Shown piece by piece: positions 1-6,792 of a stretch of 14,158 nucleotides of DNA (the first letter of the stretch is position 1; each line of letters opens with the position of its first letter). The notes beneath the pieces are model-generated. The model saw only the letters and a list, made by a program, of their open reading frames with translations. It ran no database searches and was not told where the DNA came from. The DNA comes from Scleromatobacter sp045810265 (GTDB lineage Bacteria > Pseudomonadota > Gammaproteobacteria > Burkholderiales > Burkholderiaceae_C): NCBI GenBank assembly GCA_045810265.1, contig JBJMWF010000236.1:1-14158 (forward strand), given 5' to 3'. The position numbers and the translations under genes were made by a program.

Positions 1-536
1 ACGAACAGGCCCGTGACGATGCCGCGCTGGCGCTCGTCGATCAGCGAATCGAGCTTGTCGAAGTTGACCATCAGTTCGGCCAGTGCCGCCTGCCGGCCTT
101 CACCTTCGTCGAGCTCCGCGGCGATGTAGCTTTTCAGCGGCGCGACCGCGCTGATCGCGCTGGTGCTGCGCCACAGGATGCGCTGCAGGCGGCGCTCGTT
201 GTGCTGGCCGACCTCGACGAGGCTGGCGACGAAGTCGCGCCATGCATCGCGCTGCACAGGCGCCAGGGCGAGCTCGGGCACGCCGTCGCGCAGGCGCTTG
301 GCGAAGGCCGAGACGAGATCGCGCGGGAGTCCGGTCTCGTGCGTGTCCTTGCCGTCCTTGTCCTGGCGCGGGCCTTCCTGCTGCTGGCCTCGCATGCCGC
401 GGCCTCCGCCGCCCATCTGTGCCATCGCGGGGCCACCGACGGCGGCCAGGCCGAACAGCGCTGCGAGGGTGGCGTGGCGGCGTGCGGCCACCGCGGCGTC
501 GGAGACCGGAGAGGCAGGCGGGTCGGCAGGATTCAT
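1..536 (-). CDS. Secreted protein, LTXXQ (Spy/CpxP)-like, C-terminus cut by window edge
   Basis: About 178 codons are visible with no in-frame stop; the 3' end lies beyond base 1. The N-terminus has a polar segment, an Arg-Arg-His, then a hydrophobic stretch (about residues 23-36) ending in AMA before Gln40, like a signal peptidase I site, so a periplasmic product is likely. A Gly/Gln-rich linker follows (41-58). The rest is charged and helical, with two LTXXQ-like segments: LAPVQRDAW (about 91-99) and LDSLIDERQ (about 162-170). This pairing is typical of Spy/CpxP periplasmic proteins, which act as chaperones or as inhibitors of envelope sensors. Here the match is by pattern only. The start at 536 is chosen because it leaves a plausible signal peptide; an in-frame ATG at 578 would add 14 residues. 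Neither has a clear Shine-Dalgarno. The frame is certain to be coding; the family call is moderate. Confidence 0.6.
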   Translation of the reverse strand, partial: MNPADPPASPVSDAAVAARRHATLAALFGLAAVGGPAMAQMGGGGRGMRGQQQEGPRQDKDGKDTHETGLPRDLVSAFAKRLRDGVPELALAPVQRDAWRDFVASLVEVGQHNERRLQRILWRSTSAISAVAPLKSYIAAELDEGEGRQAALAELMVNFDKLDSLIDERQRGIVTGLF

Positions 537-690
537 GGCGCTGGGCGGGGACGGCGGGATGCCATGTTCGGGTGCCATCGTTGCTGGCTTGTGTGGAGGG
601 CGCATTGGCGCCGACACACGCACAGGCGGCTTCAGCGGGGCCGGTGTCAGGCCTCGGACTCACCGCGCGCCGCAGGTCAGCGAAGCGACG

Positions 691-717
691 AAAAAAAGCC
701 CGCACGAGGCGAGGCTT
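691..717 (-). terminator. Rho-independent terminator of the 63-aa gene
   Basis: On the minus strand AAGCC (one bulged T) CGC, a 5-nt loop, then GCG GGCTT is followed by a run of seven T (A691-A697 on the plus strand). It lies 40 bp beyond the stop codon at 757, and fits termination of that short transcript before the LTXXQ-like gene. Confidence 0.7.
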
Positions 718-756
718 CGAAGGAGCGAGACGCGCGCTTCGCTGCGCGCTGCTGGC

Positions 757-948
757 TTACGCGTTGGCGCGGCGGCCGACGATCGTCACGTGCTGCACGG
801 CGACATGCGCCTGGCCGTAGGGCGCCATGGCCAGACTGTCCGCGGCGGCGTACTGCTTCGTGGCGATGCCGTTCATGCCGGCGACGGTCGCCACGGTCAT
901 GAGGACGGACAGGGCGAAGGCGGCGGCTTGGGCGGTGGTCTTGGTCAT
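757..948 (-). CDS. 63-aa small exported or membrane protein, function unknown
   Basis: The start at 948 is set by AGGAGCCCACC immediately before ATG, the same ribosome binding site seen before the 69-aa gene at 4117. An open frame extends further upstream to 1278, but that stretch runs through a repeat element. Residues 8-24 (AAAFALSVLMTVATVAG) form a single hydrophobic segment that could be a signal peptide or membrane anchor. The short tail is mostly polar and ends in HVTIVGRRANA. A good terminator follows at 691-717 and a plausible promoter lies at 1004-1031, so this is probably a monocistronic gene. It sits just past the 3' end of the large regulator. Its hydrophobic core is vaguely similar to the small proteins on the regulator's other side, but not enough to assert homology. 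No enzymatic motif is visible. Confidence 0.7.
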   Translation of the reverse strand: MTKTTAQAAAFALSVLMTVATVAGMNGIATKQYAAADSLAMAPYGQAHVAVQHVTIVGRRANA

Positions 949-1003
949 GGTGGGCTCCTGAGGTTGTGTGGTTCGGAAGCGCGTTTCGTGTTCCGATGGA
1001 TGG

Positions 1004-1031
1004 ACTATCGGAGCTTCGGCCCGCGCCTCAA
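1004..1031 (-). promoter_or_regulatory. Possible sigma70 promoter of the 63-aa gene
   Basis: On the minus strand TTGAGG (1031-1026) and GATAGT (1009-1004) are separated by 16 bp, matching four of six consensus bases in each box. A start site near 996 would give a leader of about 48 nt ending in the strong Shine-Dalgarno. This is pattern matching only. Confidence 0.35.
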
Positions 1032-1100
1032 AACGACTTGCGACGAATGGCATCGATGCCGTCGCCAACCGCAAATTCGCGCGACGGACCGTGCACAGCA

Positions 1101-1280
1101 AGGTGCCTGGCATGTTCTCGTTCGCGCTGCAGTGCCGACCATGGAGACCCTCTCGTCGCGAACGAGAACGTGCCTGGCGCCGATCCCGGGCGGGGCCGGC
1201 GTCAGGCACCCTCCCGGATCGCGGGCGGCGTTGCGCGCTGTGGCCAGACATTGCGCGATCCGGGAAGATGCCAGACACCT
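1101..1280 (+). repeat. 180-bp palindromic interspersed element, copy A
   Basis: It is bounded by a 13-bp terminal inverted repeat, AGGTGCCTGGCAT (1101-1113) and ATGCCAGACACCT (1268-1280), with one mismatch. Inside, GGCATGTTCTCGTTCGCG (1109-1126) pairs with CGCGAACGAGAACGTGCC (1157-1174), an 18-bp stem with one G-T. GTGCCTGGCGCC (1170-1181) pairs with GGCGTCAGGCAC (1198-1209), and CCCGGATCGCG (1213-1223) pairs perfectly with 1254-1264. The motif GTGCCTGGC recurs in both orientations. A second copy of exactly 180 bp, reversed, is at 6529-6708. Copy A fills the space between the regulator's stop codon and the 63-aa gene's promoter. It carries no coding signal and no transposase. REPIN- or MITE-like is the best description. 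Confidence 0.85.
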
Positions 1281-1301
1281 CCGGGTGACGCCGCGGCAGC
1301 T

Positions 1302-3920
1302 TCAGGCGACGTCAGTGGAGGCGAAGGCCAGCGCGCCGACCTCGTCGTCGGCCAGCATGCGGCCGCCGTCGCGGGCGGTCTCGAACGCCTCGGCGCCGAT
1401 CTGCGCCACGGCCAAGGCGCGCACGCGCTCGCTGGCGGCGGCTTCGTTGCGCTCCCGGCCTTCGGATTTGGCGCGGTAGCCTTCGTCCGAATAGCCGGCC
1501 AGCCGGGCCGCGGCGCGCGGACGGCCTTCCAGCGCCGCGAGCAGGGCGAGGTAGTCGGCGCAGTAGGGTTGCATCTCGAACGCGCTGGCCTTGGCCCACG
1601 CGGCCTGCAGCATCGGGCGCGCGGCCTCGGCCTGGTCCTGCGCGAGGTGGCAGGCGCCCAGGTTCAGGCGCGCATAGGCCAGGATGTGCTCGTTGCGCGA
1701 GCCCGAGAGCTGCTCGATCAGCGCGCGGCCGGTGCGCGCGGCGGCATCGACGTCGCCCGATGCGAGTTCGGCGTCCATCAGGTTGTTCAGCGAGGTCTCG
1801 AGGTCGTCGCCCAGCTGCGCGGCGATGGCGGCGGTACGGCGGATCAGCGCCAGCCGCGCGCTCGCCGCCTCGGCGCCGGCGTCCGAGCGGCTCAGGAAGA
1901 AGGCATGTGCCTCCAGGCCGATGTCCAGCCGATGCGGCGGCCAGGCCGGATCCTCGATGCGATCGAGCTCGTCGAGTGCCGCCTTCAACGCGGCCGGCGG
2001 CATGTCGGCCAGGCTGGAGCCGCTCACCACCCACTGCGCCAGCGCCCGATACAGCAGCCAGCGATCCGGCGCCCCCGCATCGATGCGGCGTGCCAGCTCC
2101 AGCGCGTGGTCGACGGCGGCGAAAGCGCGGCGCTTGCGCGGGTTGGTCCATGCCCGCGCGGTGGCGAGCGCGGCACGCATGCGCAGCTCCGGCGACTCGG
2201 CGAGCGCGGCCAGCGTGGTGCAGCTGTCGGCCAGGCCCATGCGGTCGGCATGCATGAAGCGGTTCATCGCGTGCAGCCAGGTGGCGCCTATGGTCAGCGC
2301 GCAGTCGGTCAGGCCGGCGCGGATGGCCCAGGCCATGGCCTCGGCGGCGTTGGCCGCGTCGAGCTCGATCTCGCGCTTCCATGCATCGACGCGCATGACG
2401 CCTGAATGGCGCGTGTGCCAGTGCTCGTCGTACAGCTCGGCCAGCGCGAGTGCGTGGCGGCGCCGCAGCGTCTCGTGCTCGCCGGCCGCCTGCAGTTGCT
2501 CCAGCGCCAAGGCGCGCGGCGACGCCAGCAGGCGATAGCGCGGCTGGGCGTCGTCGAGGTTGCCGACGACGGCCACCAGCGAGCGGTCGACCAGTCCGGC
2601 CAGGGCATCGAGCACCGTCCACTCGTCCAGGCCGCCGGCGCCCGGATCGGCCACCACCCGCTGGATCAGCGCCAGCGACGCGCTGCCGGCGAACACCGAC
2701 AGCCGCCGGAACACGGCCTGCTCGCGCTCGTTGAGCAGCCCGTGGCTCCATTCGACGGCCGCGCGCAGCGTCTGGTGGCGCGCGGGCGCCGCGCGGTCGC
2801 GGCTGGCAGTGAGCAGTTGCAGCCGATCCTGCATCGACGCGGCCAGCCGCTGCACCCCGAACATGGGCACCCGCGCCGCGGCCAGCTCGATGGCCAGCGC
2901 CAGGCCGTCGAGGGCGGCGCACAAGGCGATCACGGCGGGCGCGTTGGCGTCGGTGAGCGCGAAACGCGCGTCGGCCGCCTGCGCGCGCTCGGTGAACAGC
3001 GCCACCGCGCCGAACTCGCGCGCCAGCGCCGCGGGCAGCGGCCCCGAAGGCACCGCCAGCGCCTCGAGACGGAACACGCGCTCCTGGGCGAGCTTGAGCG
3101 GCGTCTGGCTGGTGACGACGATGCGCAGGCCGGCGGCCTTGTCGAGCAAGGCATGCGCGATGGCCGCCACCTCGTCCAGCAGGTGCTCGGCGTTGTCGAA
3201 CGCGATCAGCATCTGCAGCGGCGCCACCGCGCCCGCCAGGCCGGTCAGCGGTTCGCCGGCGGGCGGTCGCACGCCCAGCGCCGACGCGATGGCGCCGGGC
3301 AGGGCGGCGGGGTCGGTGAGGGCGGCCAGTTCGATCCAGCACACGCCGTGGCGCCAGGCCTGGCGCTGTGCGTGCAGGAAGGTCTGCGCCAGCCGCGTCT
3401 TGCCCATGCCGCCGGCGCCCACCAGCGTGACGAGCCGGTGCCCGTCGACCAGCGCCGCCAGCGCGGCCAGGTCGCCCTCGCGGCCGATCAGCGGCTGGGG
3501 GCGTTCGGGCAGGTTGGTGCGCAGCGTGGGCGGTTCGGCGTAGAGGTGCGAGTCGTCCGCAGCCGGCGTCGGCATGGCAGTCGCCGAAGGTGTCTCGACC
3601 GATGCCGACTCCGTGCGGGCCGTGAAGCGATAGCCGCGGCCCGGGATGGTGGCGATCAGCTCGCCGCCCAGCACCTTGCGCAGGGCGCTGATCTGCGCCG
3701 CGAGGTTGTTCTCCTCGACGAACACGCCAGGCCAGACCTGCTCCATCAGCTCGTGCTTGGTGAGCAGTTGCGCCGGCCGTTCGGCCAGCGCGAGCAGGAG
3801 GTCGAAGGCCCGGGCGCCGAGGTTGGCGGTCACCCCGTCGACCAGCAAGCGGCGCTCATGCGCTTGCAGCTCGAACCGCCCGGCGGGGCCGAATCTCAGC
3901 GACTGGACGGGTGAACCCAT
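1302..3920 (-). CDS. Winged-helix / STAND ATPase transcriptional regulator (872 aa)
   Basis: Residues 10-105 form an OmpR/CadC-type winged-helix DNA-binding domain, seen in the ARAFDLLLAL, LLTKHELMEQVW, NNLAAQISALRK and IPGRGYRF segments. A Pro/Ala-rich linker (106-140) leads to an NB-ARC-like ATPase: IGRE at 145-148, Walker A GAGGMGKT at 168-175, Walker B LIAFDN ending near D242, and a sensor-like VVTSQ at 268-272. The remainder (about 400-850) is Ala/Leu-rich and helical, as in TPR-type sensor domains. No transmembrane segment is evident, so it should be cytoplasmic. Known relatives are one-component ATP-dependent activators that open on binding a signal through the C-terminal repeats. GAGG lies about 12 nt before the ATG. 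It is divergent from the small-protein pair at 4117; the 196-bp gap carries phased direct repeats. Ligand and targets cannot be told from sequence. Confidence 0.9.
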   Translation of the reverse strand: MGSPVQSLRFGPAGRFELQAHERRLLVDGVTANLGARAFDLLLALAERPAQLLTKHELMEQVWPGVFVEENNLAAQISALRKVLGGELIATIPGRGYRFTARTESASVETPSATAMPTPAADDSHLYAEPPTLRTNLPERPQPLIGREGDLAALAALVDGHRLVTLVGAGGMGKTRLAQTFLHAQRQAWRHGVCWIELAALTDPAALPGAIASALGVRPPAGEPLTGLAGAVAPLQMLIAFDNAEHLLDEVAAIAHALLDKAAGLRIVVTSQTPLKLAQERVFRLEALAVPSGPLPAALAREFGAVALFTERAQAADARFALTDANAPAVIALCAALDGLALAIELAAARVPMFGVQRLAASMQDRLQLLTASRDRAAPARHQTLRAAVEWSHGLLNEREQAVFRRLSVFAGSASLALIQRVVADPGAGGLDEWTVLDALAGLVDRSLVAVVGNLDDAQPRYRLLASPRALALEQLQAAGEHETLRRRHALALAELYDEHWHTRHSGVMRVDAWKREIELDAANAAEAMAWAIRAGLTDCALTIGATWLHAMNRFMHADRMGLADSCTTLAALAESPELRMRAALATARAWTNPRKRRAFAAVDHALELARRIDAGAPDRWLLYRALAQWVVSGSSLADMPPAALKAALDELDRIEDPAWPPHRLDIGLEAHAFFLSRSDAGAEAASARLALIRRTAAIAAQLGDDLETSLNNLMDAELASGDVDAAARTGRALIEQLSGSRNEHILAYARLNLGACHLAQDQAEAARPMLQAAWAKASAFEMQPYCADYLALLAALEGRPRAAARLAGYSDEGYRAKSEGRERNEAAASERVRALAVAQIGAEAFETARDGGRMLADDEVGALAFASTDVA

Positions 3921-4018
3921 GGCGGACAGCCTCGGGACGGGTGGATGCGCGACAGCGTAACAGGGCCAGCGCGCGAGGTCGACCGCATTGCGCGGCGCCG
4001 ACCGGGCCCAGCGCGCGA

Positions 4019-4057
4019 TTCAGAACCTTTCAGAACGGTTCACGGCGCTTTCATGAC
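4019..4057 (+). promoter_or_regulatory. Phased direct repeats, likely operator for the winged-helix regulator
   Basis: TTCAGAAC occurs at 4019-4026 and 4029-4036, exactly 10 bp apart. A degenerate TTCACGGC follows at 4039 and TTCATGAC at 4050. One copy per helical turn is the arrangement expected for OmpR-type winged-helix proteins. The sites lie in the divergent intergenic region about 100 bp from the regulator start and about 60 bp before the 69-aa gene start. Control of either or both promoters is inferred. Confidence 0.55.
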
Positions 4058-4116
4058 GCCACGGACGCGATCCGCGAAAGTTCATTCACCGCAACGAACC
4101 CACCGAGGAGCCCACC

Positions 4117-4326
4117 ATGAACCAAGCCGCCAACACCATCGCCATCCAATCCACCAACGCCGTGTCGACCTCGCCCGCGCTGCCGCGCCGCCGGCGCCTG
4201 GCGCCGGCCATCGCCAGCGCGGTCGTGACCTTCGCCCTGTTCGGCAGCGTCGTGCTGGGCATGACCGGCACCGGCGAAGGTGCCGACCAGATCGTCTCGC
4301 AGGGCCATGTCGCCGCCCGTGCCTGA
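4117..4326 (+). CDS. 69-aa small membrane protein, tandem paralogue 1
   Basis: GAGGAGCCCACC precedes the ATG, a strong ribosome binding site that fixes the start. A polar N-terminus (1-20) leads to LPRRRRLAP (22-30), a basic cluster, then a hydrophobic segment at about 31-49 (AIASAVVTFALFGSVVLGM) and a short polar tail. The positive charges before the membrane span suggest an N-in, C-out single-pass protein with a short periplasmic tail, although cleavage as a signal peptide cannot be excluded. The core aligns with the next gene (LPRR-x-R, ASAVV, G-x-VV-x-GM), so the two arose by duplication. It is the first gene of a probable two-gene operon reading away from the large regulator, downstream of the phased repeats. 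No known family was recognised. Confidence 0.8.
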   Translation: MNQAANTIAIQSTNAVSTSPALPRRRRLAPAIASAVVTFALFGSVVLGMTGTGEGADQIVSQGHVAARA

Positions 4327-4356
4327 ACCCGCACCCTTTCAACCGAGGAACACGCC

Positions 4357-4578
4357 ATGACCACCGACCGCAGCGCCATCGTCACGCCCAACACCAGCAC
4401 CGACAACGCGCGCAACCGCCCCGCCCGCCTGCCGCGCCGCCAGCGCATCGTCTCGGCGCTGGCCAGCGCCGTGGTCGCGGGCGTGATGCTGGGCGGTGTC
4501 GTCTTCGGGATGGTGCAGGCGAACGACGCGCCGGTCGTGGCGGCCGGCCCGGCCTCCGTCTCCGCTAGTGCAGCTTGA
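4357..4578 (+). CDS. 73-aa small membrane protein, tandem paralogue 2
   Basis: It begins 30 bp after the stop of the 69-aa gene, with ACCGAGGAACACGCC before ATG, so co-transcription is likely. Residues 25-32 (LPRRQRIV) form the basic cluster, 33-53 the hydrophobic span (SALASAVVAGVMLGGVVFGMV), and an Ala/Ser/Val-rich tail follows. It is clearly paralogous to its neighbour across the basic cluster and span, while the N-terminal halves have diverged. The last 14 bases (4565-4578) overlap the end of the NADH dehydrogenase gene on the opposite strand, so the two transcripts are convergent with no spacer. Function is unknown. The likely role is as a target of the upstream regulator, possibly in the membrane. 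Confidence 0.75.
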   Translation: MTTDRSAIVTPNTSTDNARNRPARLPRRQRIVSALASAVVAGVMLGGVVFGMVQANDAPVVAAGPASVSASAA

Positions 4579-5872
4579 CCAGCGGGCGCGCCCGCTTCAC
4601 GAGAAAGCGCGCCATCGCCAGCACCGCCGTCCGCAGCGAGCCCATCACCGCGCGGTGGTGCATCAGGTGCAGGCTGACGTAGACCATGCGCGCGAAGATG
4701 CCCTCGACGAACCAGGTCGTCGACTTGAACAGGTTGCCCATCAGGCTGCCCACCGTGTCGCGCGAACCGAGCGAGACCAGCGAGCCGTGATCCTGGAACA
4801 GGTACGGCGGCCGTGCATCGCGCTCGGCGCCGGCGGGCAACTGCAGCAGCGTGTAGAGGTAGTCCGCCTGCTGGTGCGCCGACTGCGCGCGCGGCGGCAC
4901 CGACTTGCCGTCCGGCTGTGGGCACCACGCGCAGTCGCCGAAGGCGTAGACGCCGGGCACACCTTCGACGTGCAGGTGTCCGTCGACCTTCACCTGGCCG
5001 CCTCGGGTGACCGGCAGTCCGACCGCGGCCAGCAGCGGCGGCGCCTTGATGCCCGCCGCCCACACGCACAGGTCGGCCGGATAGACGTTGCCGTCGGCAT
5101 CGGTCACGCGGTTGGCCTCGACGCGCACCACGCGGCACGAGGTGTTGACGTCGACGTGGCGCTGCGCGAGCAGCCGCGTGGCGGCGGCCGAGACGTTCTC
5201 GGCCAGCGGCGCCAGCAGGCGCGGCGCGCCTTCGAGGATGCGGATGCGCACGTCGCGCGCCGCGTCGATGTGGCGCAGCCCGTACTGCGCATGCAGCGAG
5301 CTGGCTTCGCGCAGCTCCGCGGCCAGCTCCACGCCGGTGGCGCCGCCACCGATGATGACGATGTCCAGTCCGGCCGCCGGGTCATGGCTCTTGCGCACGT
5401 CGGCCAGCGACAGCAACTGCAGCATGCGCAGGCGGAAGCGTTCGGCGTCCTGCGGGCCGTCGAGCGAGAACGCATGCTCCAGGACGCCCGGCACCCCGAA
5501 GTCGTTGGAGACGCTGCCGATGGCGATCACCAGCGTCTCGTAGCCGAAGCGGCGCTCGGGCAGCACCTCTTCGGTGCCATCCGTCACGGCGCCCACCACC
5601 AGCTGACGTGCCGCGGTGTCCAGGCCCGTCATCGCGCCGTACAGGAAGGAAAAGCCGTTGTCGTGCGCCAGCATCTGGTACGACAGGCCCTCCTGGTGGA
5701 TGTCCAGCGTGCCGGCCGCCACTTCGTGCAGCGACGGCTTCCAGATGTGGAACAGCTTGGCGTCCACCAGGGCGATGCGGCCGGCGCCCCATTTGCGGCC
5801 CAGCTTGCAGGCCAGTTCGAGCCCGCCGGCGCCACCGCCGACGACGAGGATCTTGAAGGGTTGATCGGACAT
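4565..5872 (-). CDS. ndh: Type II NADH:quinone oxidoreductase (NDH-2)
   Basis: This 435-aa flavoprotein oxidises NADH and reduces membrane quinone without pumping protons, at the inner face of the cytoplasmic membrane. The FAD Rossmann motif GGGAGG is at 12-17 and the NADH-binding GGGATG at 175-180. The second FAD contact is VYAFGDCAW (308-316), and the quinone-site signature AQSAHQQ is at 329-335, matching the NDH-2 AQxAxQ pattern. The C-terminal 50 residues are amphipathic or basic (ARFLVKRARPLVK), suited to peripheral membrane binding. Length is normal for the family. The ATG at 5872 is the natural start since the FAD motif begins eight residues later; no strong Shine-Dalgarno is present. 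It is isolated from other respiratory genes and ends by overlapping the convergent 73-aa gene. The enzyme call is firm; the exact subfamily is not. Confidence 0.93.
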   Translation of the reverse strand: MSDQPFKILVVGGGAGGLELACKLGRKWGAGRIALVDAKLFHIWKPSLHEVAAGTLDIHQEGLSYQMLAHDNGFSFLYGAMTGLDTAARQLVVGAVTDGTEEVLPERRFGYETLVIAIGSVSNDFGVPGVLEHAFSLDGPQDAERFRLRMLQLLSLADVRKSHDPAAGLDIVIIGGGATGVELAAELREASSLHAQYGLRHIDAARDVRIRILEGAPRLLAPLAENVSAAATRLLAQRHVDVNTSCRVVRVEANRVTDADGNVYPADLCVWAAGIKAPPLLAAVGLPVTRGGQVKVDGHLHVEGVPGVYAFGDCAWCPQPDGKSVPPRAQSAHQQADYLYTLLQLPAGAERDARPPYLFQDHGSLVSLGSRDTVGSLMGNLFKSTTWFVEGIFARMVYVSLHLMHHRAVMGSLRTAVLAMARFLVKRARPLVKLH

Positions 5873-6310
5873 CGATGTGCTTTGTTGGTGTGTCGCCTAG
5901 GTGTTTACCACGAGATGCCGTCAGCGTCTGGAGCCGCGCCCTCAACTCGCGCGGGTGTGGCGCGCGTCGAACGCGCCAATGGACAAGCGGGGCGGCCTGT
6001 GCTGGCCCTTGCGTGGCGCTGCCGGGGACTCGAGCAATATCGTTCCCCTTGGTGGCCCACCGGTGTGTCGCCGCTCCGGAGGCTGGCGACCTTCGACTTG
6101 TGCAACCACCGCAGCCGGAGTTGCTGAAAAAGGCGCTATCGGCTGAAGGTTGCCGCCAAAGCGAGTCGCCTCCTGGCCGGCGGCTGGCGAGGATGGGGAT
6201 CGGTGGGCGGCCTGCGGCTCCCGCCTCGCACCGCCGCTGTGCACATCCTGTCACGCCACGGCCGGGCTCGCAATTTGCCAAAAGGCGGGGAATCCACCCG
6301 GAGGTGAGCC
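5873..6310. other. 438-bp intergenic region between divergent ndh and 61-aa gene
   Basis: Open frames here lack ribosome binding sites and have compositions expected by chance, so I see no gene. On the minus strand an extended -10-like TGGTAAACA (5910-5902) lies about 30 bp upstream of the ndh start and could be its promoter; no good -35 partner is visible. At the right edge GGAGGTG (6299-6305) is the ribosome binding site of the next gene. No repeats or strong terminator-type hairpins were found. Confidence 0.4.
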
Positions 6311-6496
6311 ATGATTTCCACCGTCTCCAGTCCCGACAAGATACCGGCTTCGTCCCCGCCCCCGTTCGACAAGGGATGGGTGCCGCAGGGCTACGTCGGG
6401 CCCGTCGCCTTGCCCGGCACGGGCCGCATGGTGTTCTGGACCGGCCGCATCGCGATCGGCCTGCGCTACGCCCCGCCGGAGCGCGTGCAGCACTGA
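6311..6496 (+). CDS. 61-aa hypothetical protein
   Basis: A near-perfect Shine-Dalgarno, GGAGGTG, lies five bases before the ATG, which is why I accept this short frame. The first 20 residues are Ser/Pro-rich and polar. The second half is more ordered and carries Gly and aromatic residues: GWVPQGYVGP (22-31), then MVFWTGRIAIGLRY (40-53). No signal peptide, membrane span or Cys/His metal site is seen. The stop is 32 bp before copy B of the 180-bp repeat. The FWTGRIAIGLRY stretch suggests a small folded strand-rich domain. I do not recognise the family and propose no function. Confidence 0.65.
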   Translation: MISTVSSPDKIPASSPPPFDKGWVPQGYVGPVALPGTGRMVFWTGRIAIGLRYAPPERVQH

Positions 6497-6528
6497 AGCG
6501 TGGCCGGCGTCCGGGTTGACGATGCCGC

Positions 6529-6708
6529 AGGTGTCTGGCATCGCACCGCGTCGCCGCCAAGGACGCTGCCATCGGCCGGCTCGCGGCCGGCGACTCGGTG
6601 GGGTGCCTGACGCCGGCCCCGGGGATCGGCGCCAGGCACGTTCTCGTCCGCGACGAAGGGGTCGCGGTTGCCGGCATCGCGGCGCGAACGAGAACATGCC
6701 AGGCACCT
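6529..6708 (-). repeat. 180-bp palindromic interspersed element, copy B
   Basis: This is the reverse-orientation partner of 1101-1280 and is the same length. Read on the minus strand the first 27 bases match copy A exactly. After a variable stretch of about 33 bases there is a 26-base identical block (ACGAGAACGTGCC through GATCCC), a 3-base indel, CGGGGCCGGCGTCAGGCACCC, a diverged stretch of about 55 bases, and the identical end ATGCCAGACACCT. Copy B's diverged part holds its own GCCGGC / GCCGGC hairpin where copy A has CCCGGATCGCG arms, so pairing is conserved while sequence is not. It lies between the 61-aa gene and the terminator of the BON lipoprotein gene. Confidence 0.85.
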
Positions 6709-6755
6709 TCGGGCGAGGCGCCTTCGGGCGCGGCGCGTAGGGCGCCGATTGGGCG

Positions 6756-6779
6756 AAAAAAAGCCCCGCTTCGCGGGGC
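6756..6779 (-). terminator. Rho-independent terminator of the BON lipoprotein gene
   Basis: On the minus strand GCCCCGC, loop GAA, GCGGGGC is followed by seven T (A6756-A6762 on the plus strand). It is a textbook intrinsic terminator about 50 bp past the stop codon at 6829. Confidence 0.9.
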
Positions 6780-6792
6780 ATCCATCGTGACG

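Noticed and set aside
163..1479. 438-aa open frame, plus strand
   Set aside because: It runs antisense to the LTXXQ-like and 63-aa genes and through the 180-bp repeat; the composition is Arg/Ala/Ser-rich shadow coding from high GC.
3351..3366. Perfect 16-bp palindrome GCGCCAGGCCTGGCGC
   Set aside because: It lies inside the regulator's ATPase coding region and encodes ordinary residues there; it shares only the short GCCTGGC core with the 180-bp element and has no other block of it.
966..3914. Two long plus-strand frames (966-2405 and 2406-3914)
   Set aside because: Both are antisense to the large regulator, whose domains are recognisable throughout; neither shows a domain or a ribosome binding site.
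1101..6708. The inverted 180-bp copies as ends of a composite transposon carrying the regulator and ndh
   Set aside because: There is no transposase, no target-site duplication evident at the outer edges, and no shift in base composition between the copies.
5382..6785. 467-aa minus-strand frame
   Set aside because: It overlaps ndh in another frame and passes through repeat copy B; no protein features.
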